Positions 1 to 10,224 of a stretch of DNA of 64,000 nt are shown one piece after another. Numbering within the stretch: the stretch's first letter is position 1; every line of letters starts with the position of its first letter. This DNA comes from Sepioteuthis lessoniana (Eukaryota; Mollusca; Cephalopoda; Myopsida; Loliginidae), in NCBI GenBank assembly GCA_963585895.1, contig OY757939.1:26726367-26790366 (forward strand), given 5' to 3'. The position numbers and the translations under genes were made by a program. The notes under the pieces were generated by a model, which worked only from the letters and a program-made list of their open reading frames with translations, was not told where the DNA came from and searched no databases.

Positions 1-132
1 TTTTCAGTGTTCCAATGGTGTAGGGTTTGGTAATGAATTATACCTATTAATATTTCTTTTCAACGCGTGTCATTCCATTAGGACAATAGAGTCAATAAAA
101 CTGAATTCATTGGTTTAGTTTTTTTTAATCAA

Positions 133-200
133 AGTTGGTGACGAGAAGGCTCCCTTTTAATATTTACGACACCGAGGTGTAGGGGAGGGCGCTCTCACTC
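133..200 (-). repeat. SINE B fragment (3' part)
   Basis: Matches, in reverse orientation, the distal part of SINE B seen at 16690, 33925 and 51285: the stretch around 'aaggctccctttt' followed by 'cgaggtgtaggggagggcg'. It runs directly into a CA/CT microsatellite. Confidence 0.6.
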
Positions 201-298
201 ACACACACACACACACACACACTCTCTCTCTCTTTCTCCCTCTCTCTCTCTCTCTCTCACTCTCTCTCTCTCTCTCTCCTCATCTCTCTCTCGCTCTT
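197..298. repeat. (CA)n/(CT)n microsatellite
   Basis: About ten CA units followed by an interrupted CT tract. From 300 to 940 I see only AT-rich sequence with no recognisable gene or element. Confidence 0.9.
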
Positions 299-952
299 TC
301 TGAAAACTATTTTAAAATCTTTGGAAAAACATTTTTCTTAACAAAACCATTATGATGAACTACTGAGAAAATTCTATAAAAAACTCCTTTGAAATAAGGA
401 AGGGACGTGTAATGTGATTCAGGATAATAATTAATTATATTAGTTAATTATTTTATTTATAGAAATAAATTGTGAGTTTGCTAATATCTTGGAGTTGAAG
501 TGTAAGTCGAATGCAAAAGGTCAAATGGTGCACGTGTCGTCGGATAAAAGGTTGATTGGGCATTTTGAAATCTGCAGCAGACAGAATGTTCAAAATCAAC
601 ACAGTGAATGCCATGAATGCTGATTTACCTGATGTTTTATGGAAAGTTTTTAATGACACGTGTTCTTATCACCATTAGTTAATAAGATATTCAATAATAT
701 ATATATATAAGAGAGGGCGAAGGGCTTGGTTAAGTGAGAAAAGTGAAGCCGGTGTTTTGATCGTTCGTCTCCCACGAATGAAAACATCTACATTTCTATT
801 AACATAACAAATATCTTTCACTCTATATTTCTATCGTGTTTCCTTGACGACTGCTGGGTAAAATGCTGCTGTCAGAAAATAAATTCACGCTTTCGAAAGA
901 ACTGAGTCCGCTTTGTGCTTTGAGCAATATAACATCTATTCATGTTTATGAT

Positions 953-1012
953 CCTGTAACGTTATAGGAGTTCCCGTGACGTTACATGAGTTCCTGTAAC
1001 GTTACACGAGTT
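953..1012. repeat. 20-bp minisatellite, three units
   Basis: Three head-to-tail 20-bp units of the form cctgtaacgttacaygagtt start at 953, 973 and 993. Each carries an AACGTTA or GACGTTA core. The period is exact and the units differ at only a few positions. Confidence 0.85.
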
Positions 1013-1020
1013 CATAAGGA

Positions 1021-1215
1021 TTAATGTGGTAGTCTGCGGCATTGAAGCAAGCGAATTCGAACTCCAGTCGATTTAAGACTTCTAATTTTGGACTAATATC
1101 CCGGGGAAAGGTAAGAAACCCCTCACCCACCCAGGTATGGGCTAAATTGTGTCACTGTTCTTTGACAAGGATGGCTTTGGCATTATATAACCCACAAAGG
1201 TTGATATGCCATAAA
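1021..1215 (+). repeat. SINE A, degenerate tRNA-derived copy
   Basis: The 5' part has a decayed A box near 1027 and a B-box-like gttcgaac variant (attcgaactcc, about 1054). A body follows ('ggactaatatcccggggaaagg', 'tatgggctaaat'), then the family tail 'ggctttggcattatataacc' and 'gttgatatgccataaaa'. The short open frame at 1042-1242 is a translation of this repeat, not a gene. Confidence 0.75.
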
Positions 1216-1261
1216 AAAGAGACTGTAATAAAGAAGCATTAAGAAATATTCATATTTTGTC

Positions 1262-1330
1262 TAATCACTTTTGTTTCTCCTTCTCTCTCTCTCTCTTTAT
1301 CTCTCTCTCTCTCTATATATATATATATAA
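1262..1330. repeat. (CT)n then (AT)n microsatellite
   Basis: Interrupted CT tract followed by an AT tract immediately abutting the foldback element at 1331. Confidence 0.9.
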
Positions 1331-1600
1331 GAAAACCTTTTATATAAATTTGACGTAAAATTTCAATTTAGTGTTTCTATAATGAATTTATTTCAGTTCG
1401 ATGTGACCCTCTTCAGATGGATTTCAAAGCATGAGGGTCTAGGATGTTGTAAAGACTTCCATACCTCATTTAAGTTTATACCACATCCTAAACTAATGCT
1501 TTAAGATCCATCTGAAGAGGGGCCACAACGACCTGAAATAAATCTATAATGGAAACACTAAATTGAAGTCTTTTCGTCAAATTTTTATAAAAATGTTTTC
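1331..1600. mobile_element. 270-bp foldback (palindromic) element with hammerhead-like arms
   Basis: The left arm (1331 to about 1458) is the near-complement of the right arm (about 1471-1600), leaving a loop of roughly 12 bases. The pairing runs from the outer gaaaac/gttttc through 'tttgacg', 'cactaaatt', 'atttatttcag', 'ccatctgaagag' and 'taggatgt'. Each arm carries CTGAAGA, a spacer of about 16 bases, then GAAATAAAT: plus strand 1512-1550, minus strand 1416-1381. This resembles the core order of a type-I hammerhead ribozyme, but stem II is weak in both arms. It has no coding capacity. Confidence 0.75.
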
Positions 1601-1747
1601 ACTTTGCATCGGAGTTTCGATATATTTTTAATCTGATGTTAATTATATATCTGATAGCCCTAGAGCCATTGAGCACTCAACGCAGATTTCAATTCAGCTT
1701 GGAAGTCGAAACCCAAAATCATTTTCCTCGGATTATAGACACTTATA

Positions 1748-1752
1748 TATAC

Positions 1753-1804
<52 letters not shown>

Positions 1805-1813
1805 CAAAAACTA

Positions 1814-1845
<32 letters not shown>

Positions 1846-1868
1846 TGTGTGTGTGTGTGTGTGTGTGT
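1748..1868. repeat. (TA)n and (TG)n microsatellites
   Basis: Two TA tracts (about 1758-1801 and 1813-1838) and a TG tract to about 1868. The short open frame over this stretch is microsatellite translation. Confidence 0.95.
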
Positions 1869-2002
1869 AAAACAATCTACCTTTATTTGTTAATACGTTC
1901 CGATCTATCTGACTGTGAGGCTCTATATATGTATATATGTATGTTATCTATCTATCAGTATCTCAATCTGTTTCTCTAAATGTATGCTATGTATGCTATT
2001 TA

Positions 2003-2015
2003 ATTTCTCTCTCTC

Positions 2016-2048
<33 letters not shown>

Positions 2049-2068
2049 TTTTCTTTTTCTCTCTCTCA
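2003..2068. repeat. (CT)n microsatellite
   Basis: Interrupted CT tract immediately 5' of a SINE B copy. Confidence 0.9.
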
Positions 2069-2250
2069 TCATACCAAAAACTCAAAAATGGTATCTGATA
2101 CCTCCTTGGTTAACACTGCATTATAAAGTACGTATCAAGGGTAAGGTGGTGTAATCCAGGAAAAGTAGTAACAACCTCCCCAACATTTTGATTTTGTAGC
2201 TTTTAAAAAGGGAGCCTTCGGGTCACCATAGATTATGGGCGTTAACTTAT
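2069..2250 (+). repeat. SINE B, 5'-truncated copy
   Basis: Carries the family body: 'ggtatctgatacctccttgg', 'aacactgcattataaagtac', 'gtatcaagggtaagg', then 'agggagccttcgggtcacc'. It lacks the tRNA-like head with A and B boxes that is present at 48505. Confidence 0.8.
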
Positions 2251-2287
2251 AAATAAGAATCTAACTTTTATATGTTTGTATGTTCCG

Positions 2288-2369
2288 ATCTATCTATCTA
2301 GCTATCTGGCCATCTTAGTCTGTTCATATCTTCCTGTAGTTGTCTGTTCGTATTTATCTTAGTCTGTTC

Positions 2370-2417
<48 letters not shown>

Positions 2418-2585
2418 ATCTATCTATCTTAGCCTGTTCATATCTTCCTATATTTGTCCGTTCGTATTTATCTTAGTCTCTTCATATCTATCTATCTATC
2501 TGTGAGACTGTATATATGTATAGATATATGAATGTATGCATGTTATCTATCTGTTAGTGTATCTGTTTGTCTGTATATATGTATG

Positions 2586-2625
<40 letters not shown>

Positions 2626-2640
2626 ATCTATCTATCTAAG
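2288..2640. repeat. (CTAT)n/(CT)n microsatellite block
   Basis: Alternating CTAT and CT tracts with a repeated linker around 'cttagtctgttcatatct' (three copies near 2315, 2357 and 2428), so the block looks like a tandem duplication of a CT-tract unit. From 2640 to 3190 nothing recognisable is seen apart from a short CA tract at 2900-2930. Confidence 0.85.
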
Positions 2641-3229
2641 TTGGTAGCTATGTCTCACTTGTCTTTAGTTTGGTGTTGGCATGAGCTGTTTGATCGGCTT
2701 GTCCAATATCCTTGCTTGCGAAGGTCACCAAATTAAATTACTGAGTGACAATTCAAGAACACACTTTGAGTCCACTTATTGTACTCTTATCTTTGAAGTG
2801 GCTAGGATACTAGAAACACATAAGCATCGTCATTATTTAATCAAATCTAGGTTGGATTAAGAGAGGGGTGGTACTACCGGAGGTCGTATAACGAGACTTC
2901 ACACACACACACACATACACACACACACAAAGACACATATATATTCCGAAATAAAATATATTTTTGATATCTTTTATTTCCCTCATTGTACTTGCTGATT
3001 ATTTACTCCTGAAACAACTAGTATTTGAATATAAGTATATAACATTTATGATTTAGTATTTAAGTATTTGTATTAGTTCTTTGTCAGTATTGTTGGTGTT
3101 GAGATCAATTTATTGCTTCTCAAACCACAAAACGCCATTTACATTTTTAAAAAATTCCATCTCATGACAAGACGCAATTTGAACATTTCAACCAGTTTTA
3201 CTGGTTGTTTTTTTTTCACATAGCAACAT

Positions 3230-3362
3230 CTACAAGCCCTGATGAAGACTTTCAATAGAATCAAAATTTATCTATCATAATTAGTTCTCATACTAAAATA
3301 ATTTTGATAAAATATTTTGGTATTCAAAAAAAGATGGAAGTTGAAACGCGTTGGCAAATAAA
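3230..3362 (+). ncRNA. Hammerhead-like motif with extended stem II
   Basis: CTGATGA at 3239-3245 is followed by one extra A, then GACTTTC, which pairs with GGAAGTT just upstream of GAAAC (3343-3347). Stem III is the six-base palindrome ACGCGT, followed by T and then GGC, which can pair with GCC just 5' of the CTGATGA. The order is that of a type-I hammerhead, with stem II drawn out to about 95 bases. The extra A next to the core makes activity uncertain. Confidence 0.4.
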
Positions 3363-3609
3363 CAAGCCATCAAACATATATTTTTCTTCCGTTTTAATTT
3401 TTCTGCGTACATTCTGTTGGATTCAACTCATTTCTTCTCACATACTATTTATCTATCTATCTATCTATGTATTGTAACTTCTAATCAGAAAAAAACAACT
3501 CCTCGATTCATTAAAAGTACCCAAGGAATTCATGCGACTCCTTGGGCGGAGAATATACTTGTTTGTCCAAATGAATGTGCAGCATATGAGCTTGCTGTCT
3601 TTTCCATTG

Positions 3610-3822
3610 ACATTTCTGCAACGAACCACCATATGGCTTCTCAAACCTGCTGCAGATCCATATACTTCGTCACAGAATTGACGCTAGTACTCTCTAGTTT
3701 GTTGCTAAAAGACTTTTGTAAAGCGAGTCCTTGATAGTTCGCTGTCATTAGATCTTGTATGACAGGCAAATCTGAGTTTGGACAGAGAGATCCTACCACA
3801 GATATTACAAACATTTTCAGGT
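3610..3822 (-). pseudogene. C2H2 zinc-finger remnant of a retroelement
   Basis: On the minus strand, one frame (about 3822-3750) reads VCNICGRISLSKLRFACHTR, which has the C-x2-C...H pattern of zinc fingers attached to some animal non-LTR retrotransposon proteins. A stop follows near 3705. In another frame (about 3683-3621) RQFCDEVYGSAAGLRSHMVV repeats the pattern with its first Cys lost. The two fingers lie in different frames separated by a stop, so this is a dead fragment. The parent element is not identified. Confidence 0.45.
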
Positions 3823-3914
3823 TGTAAACTGTCAGTGACAGAGGTTAAATCCTTCCTCTAGTGTGATACTTTCAGACTGGAATGCTTGATTCTCCGAATT
3901 AGAATTTGATCACG

Positions 3915-3918
<4 letters not shown>

Positions 3919-3978
<60 letters not shown>
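3919..3978. repeat. (TA)n microsatellite
   Basis: About 29 TA units. From 3980 to 4440 I see no supported gene or element. Confidence 0.95.
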
Positions 3979-3979
<1 letters not shown>

Positions 3980-4441
3980 AGATTTGATGCATATATAACC
4001 TATCTGTCCTGTTCTATTATGTGAACAATCATCAATATATCGAGGGGCGACGTACACGTCCATACATATGTTATGCGCTAGTCAGACCCAACAAGCCCCT
4101 CGCTGTTTTGGCTAATAGGGAAGGTACTGACGTATTACTGGAATACTCGGGACAAACGAATTTTCTGCAGAGGGTGAAGGTGGGAGAAGGAAGTGATTTT
4201 GCTGGAGGGGATAGGCAAAACTGTCCTCAAAGTAAGTGACCAAATTTTAAGTCGCAGTTCAATGAGGCAAACCAGAGGATGCAAGTCGGTGTTCTTTGTT
4301 ATTCAATGAAACCGGAGAAAGACAATGAATCAAGTGAAAAACAAGGGAGGAGAACAAATGGAAAAAGAGACTGTGCCAAAAAATGGCATAAAAGTAAAAA
4401 AAAAAAAATTGTAGAAAATCACAAGTAGCCATACTCGACTG

Positions 4442-4442
4442 G

Positions 4443-4471
<29 letters not shown>
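4442..4471. repeat. (TA)n microsatellite
   Basis: TA tract directly abutting the hammerhead-like motif that follows. Confidence 0.95.
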
Positions 4472-4473
<2 letters not shown>

Positions 4474-4487
4474 TCAATTCATGGAAT

Positions 4488-4548
4488 GTAGACTGAACCT
4501 CTGGGTTTCATGGATTTTTTTTCAAAACAACAATCTTCAGGCAGTTAA
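4488..4548 (-). ncRNA. Hammerhead-like motif, copy 1
   Basis: Minus strand: CTGAAGA (4540-4534), an A/T-rich stem II region, GAAAC (about 4510-4506), a short stem III ACC-CAGA-GGT, then TT and CAGT, which can pair with ACTG just 5' of the core with one bulged base. The same motif recurs at 30734-30794, better preserved (CTGATGA and a 7-bp stem II). Confidence 0.4.
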
Positions 4549-5290
4549 CAAAATGAAATGAATCGAAAATCGAAAAAATACGGTAAAAAACCATTGGGAT
4601 TTTGTAGGAATCTTTACGCGTGATTTTAAGTGTGTGAGTGTGTGTGGGGGTGTGTGTGCGTGTGTTTGTGTGGGTTATAGTTGCGTATTGTTATGTGTAT
4701 GTGTGGGTGGCACATAGTGTATTTGAAGGTACAAACGCAACGCGTTGTTTTACTTCGTCGGTGTATCTTATTTTTGCTACATTATTTTATTTCTGTATGT
4801 ACAGGTGACTATAGCTAAGGAACAAAACATCATCTTTGCATGTCGAGGAGAATGAATAAAGATTTGATTTCTAAGCGTATTTAAACAGTTATAGTATGGT
4901 AGACCAGAATCACAATGGTATAAGTAGGGATGTATTGTATTACAATATAATATTGTACAATGATGGTATTATATTTAGGGAAGAGAATTGGGCTAAGATA
5001 TAGTAATAAATTGATGAAATGTTGCGTAAATATTATATATACTATAGTTATCTTTGATAGTACGTGTGTAATGAAAATAATGAAGGGGTTATAACGTGCT
5101 GCATTTGTACCTTCACATACACTATATGCCACCCACACATTCACCCAACAATACGCAACGATAACCCACACAAACACACGCACACACACTCACACTCACA
5201 CGTAAAGATTCCTATAAAATCCCAACGGTTTTTTACTGTATTTTTTCGATTTTCGATTCATTTTATTTTGTTAACATTTTGGGCAGAAAG
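4545..5290. repeat. Large foldback: about 200-bp inverted repeats
   Basis: The left arm (about 4545-4745: 'aatcgaaaatcgaaaaaata', 'gggattttgtaggaatcttt', TG-rich tract, 'gggttatagttgcgtattg', 'gtacaaacgcaacgcg') is matched in reverse complement by the right arm (about 5088-5285). The spacer of about 340 bases is unrelated. A single-arm copy of the same sequence occurs at 31668-31860. The overlapping open frames on both strands are translations of the arms. Confidence 0.8.
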
Positions 5291-5419
5291 TACTTTGGAA
5301 ATAACTAATTATGGAACGTTTATCAACCGATGCCCGCCGAATATCATAAGATCAACAGGGCAATTCGAAAGGATTTATAAAAAATATGAGGACCAAAAAT
5401 GTCTTCTATGTTCAATCAA

Positions 5420-5470
5420 ATATATATATATATATACACACATATATATATATATAAATATATATACAAT
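5420..5470. repeat. (TA)n microsatellite
   Basis: Interrupted TA/CA tract. Nothing recognisable from 5470 to 5780. Confidence 0.85.
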
Positions 5471-5807
5471 ATTCAAAGAAGATGAGTTGGGAATGATTCA
5501 GTTTTAGAATATATAAGAGGATTCTTATAAATTACCTGGATTTCTCAATGTATGTAATTAATATAAAAATCTATAAATTTCATATTGAATAAATTCATAT
5601 AATTGTAAAAACAATTCAACAGACTGCCATTTTGCTCTCATAAATTTATTTCAGCTTGACGCTCCATATGAGAAACCAACCTTCTCAGACAGCCATCATA
5701 ATACAGAGAGAAAATATTGTAAAAATATTCTTTCAATGGATTCGTACGTGTTAAAAAAATAAAGAAAGAGGATAAAACAATTATATGCACCCCCCACACA
5801 CACAGAT

Positions 5808-5843
<36 letters not shown>

Positions 5844-5844
5844 G

Positions 5845-6100
5845 TAGCAACCGTAGTCGAGGGTGACTCGAAAACTCCCTTTTCAATAGCTTCTACATCT
5901 AGGTATAGAAGAGGGTGCAATACCTTTATCTCGATTTCCCCACATTATCCTTGAAACATACCTTATAATGCTGAGAGTTAAGCAAAGAGGCATTATATAC
6001 CATTTTTTGAGTCTTTGGTATGACTCGACTTAGGATTGAATCCCGGTCTCCCAGGGAATTGAAGAACACTGCCCACAAGAGCAATGAACTCACTTATATA
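5845..6100 (-). repeat. SINE B, near full-length copy
   Basis: Reverse-orientation copy from 'caaccgtagtcgagggtgac' through 'ataatgctgagagttaagc', 'tctttggtatgactcgac' and the B-box complement 'gattgaatccc' to the head near 6100. It is bounded upstream by CA/TA (5790-5842) and downstream by TA (6095-6116) tracts. Confidence 0.85.
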
Positions 6101-6116
6101 TATATATATATATATA

Positions 6117-6860
6117 GATTTAACATTGTCTCGTTTGGACCAAGTCTAAACAGTAGTTGAGACATTTTCTCTTTATTATGTAAGTTGTTCACATGTTTGG
6201 GTTTAGATTTAAAATTCTAAGAGTAAAATGTTGTTACATTTTTTTTATCACAGCCCGTCCATACAAAAGTCAAATATTTATGAAGTTGATTACTAGGATA
6301 AGGTCAATTACACATAATTCAGATTTAAAAAAAAGCTGATAGCGTCTTACTCATGTCTTTGTTTTCTTTTCTTTTTGTCAGAAGTGGATTTTTCTTAAAA
6401 AGAGGGTTCAAGTGTCAACCACTGCGACTTGCCCACCGGCGTCACACAGAGTTTCAAGTAGGATAACCACTCGGAAACAGGAACACCACTAGAATTTACC
6501 AATTCCCAATTAGACGTTCCAAGACATTTCCGGTCATTAAATTTCCAGCACAAATTAAGAAATGAATATCTATAAATTGCGGTTTTAAATGCTGAACTCT
6601 TCCTCTGACTTCATCACTTGTGAGCTCTGACCATTCATATATTTGAGGAGTTTTAATAAATCAACCTTGTATCATCTTCAAGAACCACCATTTTGACTCA
6701 TGCACACTTCCAAAGCACCCGTTGCACTAAGTAGATAAGGTCAGTCTTGATGCCAGCAGTGATATGCCAACAAAACTAGGCAATCTTTACACTTATCTAT
6801 GTATTGAATATAGCAAAGGAGGCAAAATCCAGACCATGCGGACCATAACACAGCTTAAAT
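6117..6860. other. No recognised feature
   Basis: Unassigned AT-rich sequence; no open frame, repeat relative or RNA motif that I can support. Confidence 0.5.
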
Positions 6861-6877
6861 CGACAAAAATACTTAAA

Positions 6878-6985
6878 ATACTCCTGGAAACCTGAGGAGA
6901 CTTGTCGCTCAAAATTCAGTGTAAAACTACCAGAGAAAACTTATATGAAATACTCGCAAAGAGCAAATTAATAATAATATATTAT
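6878..6985 (+). mobile_element. RLE retrotransposon, extreme 3' fragment
   Basis: Carries the element's last roughly 100 bases: 'ctggaaacctgaggagactt', 'cagtgtaaaactacc', then 'tgaaatactcgcaaagagca' and an (AAT)n tail. Other copies end in the same way. Confidence 0.7.
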
Positions 6986-7022
6986 TATTATTAATAATGT
7001 GCTCTTTGCGAGTATTTCATAC
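6986..7022 (-). mobile_element. RLE retrotransposon 3' end, inverted
   Basis: An (ATT)n tract followed by the exact complement of the preceding 3' end (bases 7000-7020 pair perfectly with 6945-6965). Two 3' termini therefore meet tail to tail through their AAT/ATT tails. Confidence 0.7.
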
Positions 7023-7345
7023 CAGTTCATAATAATAATAATAATAATGTCAGACCCCCCCACAAAAAGAGAATCAGCAGCATAGTGGACTTTGCTGATT
7101 AAAATTAAAAGAAAGCGAAAAAACAAAGTACCTAGACCTTGTCAGATAACTAAAAAAAAAGACTATGGAACGTGAAGGTGACAGCGATACCCTGGAAGAC
7201 TTAAAAGTCATAGAACAAGTGGAGACCATCCAGATTACAACTTTATTAAGATCGGCCACAATACTGAGAAGAGTCCTGGAGACTTGAGGAGACTTGCTGG
7301 CACTCAAACTCCAGTGAAAAGATATCAGCTCATTGGAGTTTGATC
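7023..7345 (+). mobile_element. RLE retrotransposon, 5'-truncated copy
   Basis: Starts in an (AAT)n tract (about 7030-7048), enters the endonuclease region ('gaatcagcagcatagtgg' corresponds to the part just after the PD motif) and runs to the 3' end near 7345. The coding frame is broken. A 62-codon piece would read a basic Lys/Glu-rich segment, then a Gly-rich segment, then an Arg/Leu-rich segment. Confidence 0.7.
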
Positions 7346-8200
7346 GAAACCACCATAAACATACTGATGACACGAGGATCAGCCGAACGGAAATAGTGAG
7401 AAAACAAAAGTGTGAAGAAAAACAACTCTATGGACGTTTTAAACGACTAACAAGTGACATCTCACACGAAAAAAGGTGGACGTGGCAAAGAAAGGGAAAC
7501 GTTAAGAGTGAAACTGAATCTCTTCTAATAGCAGCACAAAACAATGCTAAAGGAACCAATCATATCAAAGAGAGTGTAGATTAGACGCAACAAAACAGCA
7601 CATGTCGGTTATGTGGTAATAGAGACGAAACAACCAATCACATAATAAGTGAATGCAGTAAATCAGCACAGAGAGATTTTAGGACAAGGGACAAATGGGT
7701 GAGCAAGAAATTTAAATTTGACCATACAAACAAATGGTATATGTATAACCCAGAAACCGCCCTGAAGAATAAGATGCTCAAACTCCTCTGGGATTTTGAG
7801 ATACAAACGGATATCCTAATCTTGGCCAGACGGCCAGACCATACAATAACTAAAAGCAAAAAAAAAAAAAAAAAAAAAGAAAATTTGCAGAATTGTGGAA
7901 TTTGCTGAAAGAAAGCGAGAAGGATAAGTACCTCGACCTTGTGAGGGAATTGGAAAAAAGTGGAACATGAAAGTGACAACTATACCAATAGTAATTGGTG
8001 TACTTGGTAGAGTCGCCAGAGGATTGATACAAGGACGCGAGGATTTGGGAATAAGAGGACGGGTGAAGAGCATATAAACTACTGCATTATTGAGATTGGC
8101 CAGAATACTGAGAAGAATCCAAGAGAATTGAGGTGACTTGCTGTCATTCAAACTCCACTGAAAGACCATCAGCTGATGCTGATGTGAAAAACTCTCAAGG

Positions 8201-8239
<39 letters not shown>

Positions 8240-8240
8240 G
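7346..8240 (+). pseudogene. RLE retrotransposon C-terminal region (CCHC + endonuclease), decayed
   Basis: About 900 bases of the 3' half of a non-LTR retrotransposon of the restriction-like-endonuclease type. In order I see a linker region (frame 7333-7584, with KQLYGRFKRLTSDISHEKR), a zinc knuckle (about 7605-7660, CRLCGNRDETTNHI in a shifted frame), then 7699-7908 with FDHTNKWYMYNP, LLWDFEIQTD and ARRPD (Pro-Asp of the PD-(D/E)XK nuclease). An A-rich expansion at 7858-7878 disrupts the frame just after PD. A C-terminal region rich in Gly and Thr follows, then the 3' end and an (AAT)n tail at 8205-8238. Several frameshifts and stops make it non-functional. Known elements of this type cut target DNA with this domain and prime reverse transcription there. 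Confidence 0.8.
8203..8239. repeat. (AAT)n tail of RLE retrotransposon
   Basis: Twelve or so AAT units directly after the element's 3' terminus. The same arrangement follows most other copies. Confidence 0.9.
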
Positions 8241-8589
8241 AGTCCTTAATTTCAGTGATACAGCATATGTGGATCTAAGTTTTATAACTTTTGTATAAGA
8301 CTCAATTGCGTTTGGTCACTGTCTGTTTTTCGCCAATACGATCACAGACGAAGATCACCAAGCGGCGCAGTTGACTCTGTGTCAACCGAGTAAAAACTTC
8401 TATCTGTCTATCAGTTACATAGCCATATACACGAATATGGCCATGTGCGAAATAGACATATAATGTTCATTACAATAGAACATATAAAGAACATAGGAAT
8501 CTCGGAATTTGAAAACACGTAACGACTTCTTTTTTATTAACTTTGAGTTAAAGATTTCGACGTAAGGAGGAAAGACACAATCTTCTATG

Positions 8590-8890
8590 CTGTCTTATTC
8601 ATTTGGCCCCAGTCTCGAGCGGCCCCCATAGGGCGCAAATTCGCCTCGCGTCTGCGTGCTCCAAAAGTCGATCCTTCTCGTTTGGCGTCTAATTCTCGAC
8701 TCTAATTGTCTTCAAATCCCACACAAACCTCCGCGCGCTTCCGGTGCGTGATGTCACCCGCACCCTGTCACCCCGTTTCGTCTTTGACTATTATGACATC
8801 TGAGTGACACCTCCATCCGCCTGCGCGCGCCCGCATTAACACCTGCCTCAATGTTGCACCTAACTAACCCATGTGCTGAGCCGAAAGGTT
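8590..8890. promoter_or_regulatory. CpG-dense, GC-rich patch
   Basis: Visibly GC-rich and CpG-dense compared with everything around it (runs such as 'gggcgcaaattcgcctcgcg', 'ctccgcgcgcttccggtgcg', 'ccgcctgcgcgcgcccgc'). It holds no open reading frame, tRNA head or repeat family seen elsewhere in the window. It could be a promoter or enhancer island, or part of an unrecognised element. From 8890 to 9640 the sequence is AT-rich with nothing recognised. Confidence 0.45.
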
Positions 8891-9644
8891 CTCAGCCTAA
8901 CTAAACTCAAAGGCATGAACCGAAATCCCTCGGCTATTATATAACATATCTATCTATCGTGGAAAAGTGAGTAAATTATCGAATTAAGCACCGATGTACA
9001 TATTAATAAATTTGCTTTTTCAAATTGAGAGAAAAGTTTGTTGAAAAACAGAAGTTACAAAGTCTTGTAAGAAAAGATAATGTTATTCAGAGTGTGAGTA
9101 TTTTAAGAGAGAAAATCCAGTTCATGTACAAAATATAGTAGTTTGTTTACTAGTTGATATATGTTGTGTGTGTTAAAGGTCTGTGTTTTTTAGTGCGTTA
9201 CAGTGTGAGAGAAAGTATATTCATGTGCTAAAAATTTAAGTGGATACACTTTGAATATAGGATAGCAATAGGAATATATCTATGTAAATATTTTTATTCA
9301 ATTTAGAATAATTAAGTGATGTTAAAATTGAATGCGCCTTGAAAGAACAGAATGTTATTCGAACATTTCGGATAGGTTATAGAATAAATCTTTAAAACCT
9401 CATAAAGGTGAATATTTATTCGCTTATTTATAGGATTGTGGTTGGCTTAAAATTAGATTTTTTAAAAGTTGATTATTTGTGCGTAATTCTTATTGTTTAA
9501 AAATCTATTTAACTCAATCTAAGAGGGAAAATATTTTTTAAATTGTTTTGGATTTGATTTTTCAAATTTTTGGTGGCAAGTCAAGTGGTAAGTCAAATAT
9601 TGTCGCCAGCGTATTTCAAAGAAATAGTAAAAAAAAAACAAACC

Positions 9645-9790
9645 TTTATATGGCAACCGATCTAGAAGAAGGAAAATTCTAAATTTTAAACTTCCCTTAA
9701 AAATGTTAAACTGCTAAACTCCTCTTAAAAAAGGATCTTGTGTTACGACCTGCTTGTGCAGTGGAGTTGGGTAACCACACACACACACAC
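9645..9790 (+). repeat. tRNA-headed SINE (third family), body fragment
   Basis: 'ggcaaccgatctagaagaag', then 'ggatcttgtgttacgacctg' and 'agtggagttggg' match the body of the family also seen at 12365-12700 (minus), 50600-50990, 56240-56460 and 63320-63485. It ends at a short (CA)n tract (9776-9792). Confidence 0.6.
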
Positions 9791-10224
9791 AGACACATAT
9801 TCGTTGTTAGTTTTCGGGGGTGTCTTCCAGGCCTGCTATTGTTGTACAGGCTGACTGAGTAATATCTTAACATTTATCCGTGTTACTTAGCTTGATATAT
9901 TTGTAACTTCATTTCTAATATAAGTAGATTGATGAGCTAGATCATGCAATTTCCGGAATTTTCACAGTACAAATAAGACTTTGAAAGCATTTCGCAGCAG
10001 TCAGCAATTTCTACGATGGTTCCGTTCTAGAAATAACGACTAATAAGTGGGAAAATCACATCAAGTCATAATTTTCACCGTAAATTACGCAAATACTGCT
10101 CTCTCGTTTCAAGAATAGTGTACTTAACATTTGAACAATGATCAATGGCGTTTAAATCAGAAGACTGCGCATGTCTGTCCTTTTTTTCATGAGGAAAGGA
10201 ATACTTCACCTTTAAAATGGATTC

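Noticed and set aside
3351-3734. 127-codon plus-strand open frame
   Set aside because: It overlaps on the opposite strand the retroelement zinc-finger remnant, has no recognised motif, and mixes microsatellite sequence (TATC units) with AT-rich sequence.
5064-5507. 147-codon plus-strand open frame
   Set aside because: Its first half is the right arm of a foldback repeat and its second half is TA microsatellite.
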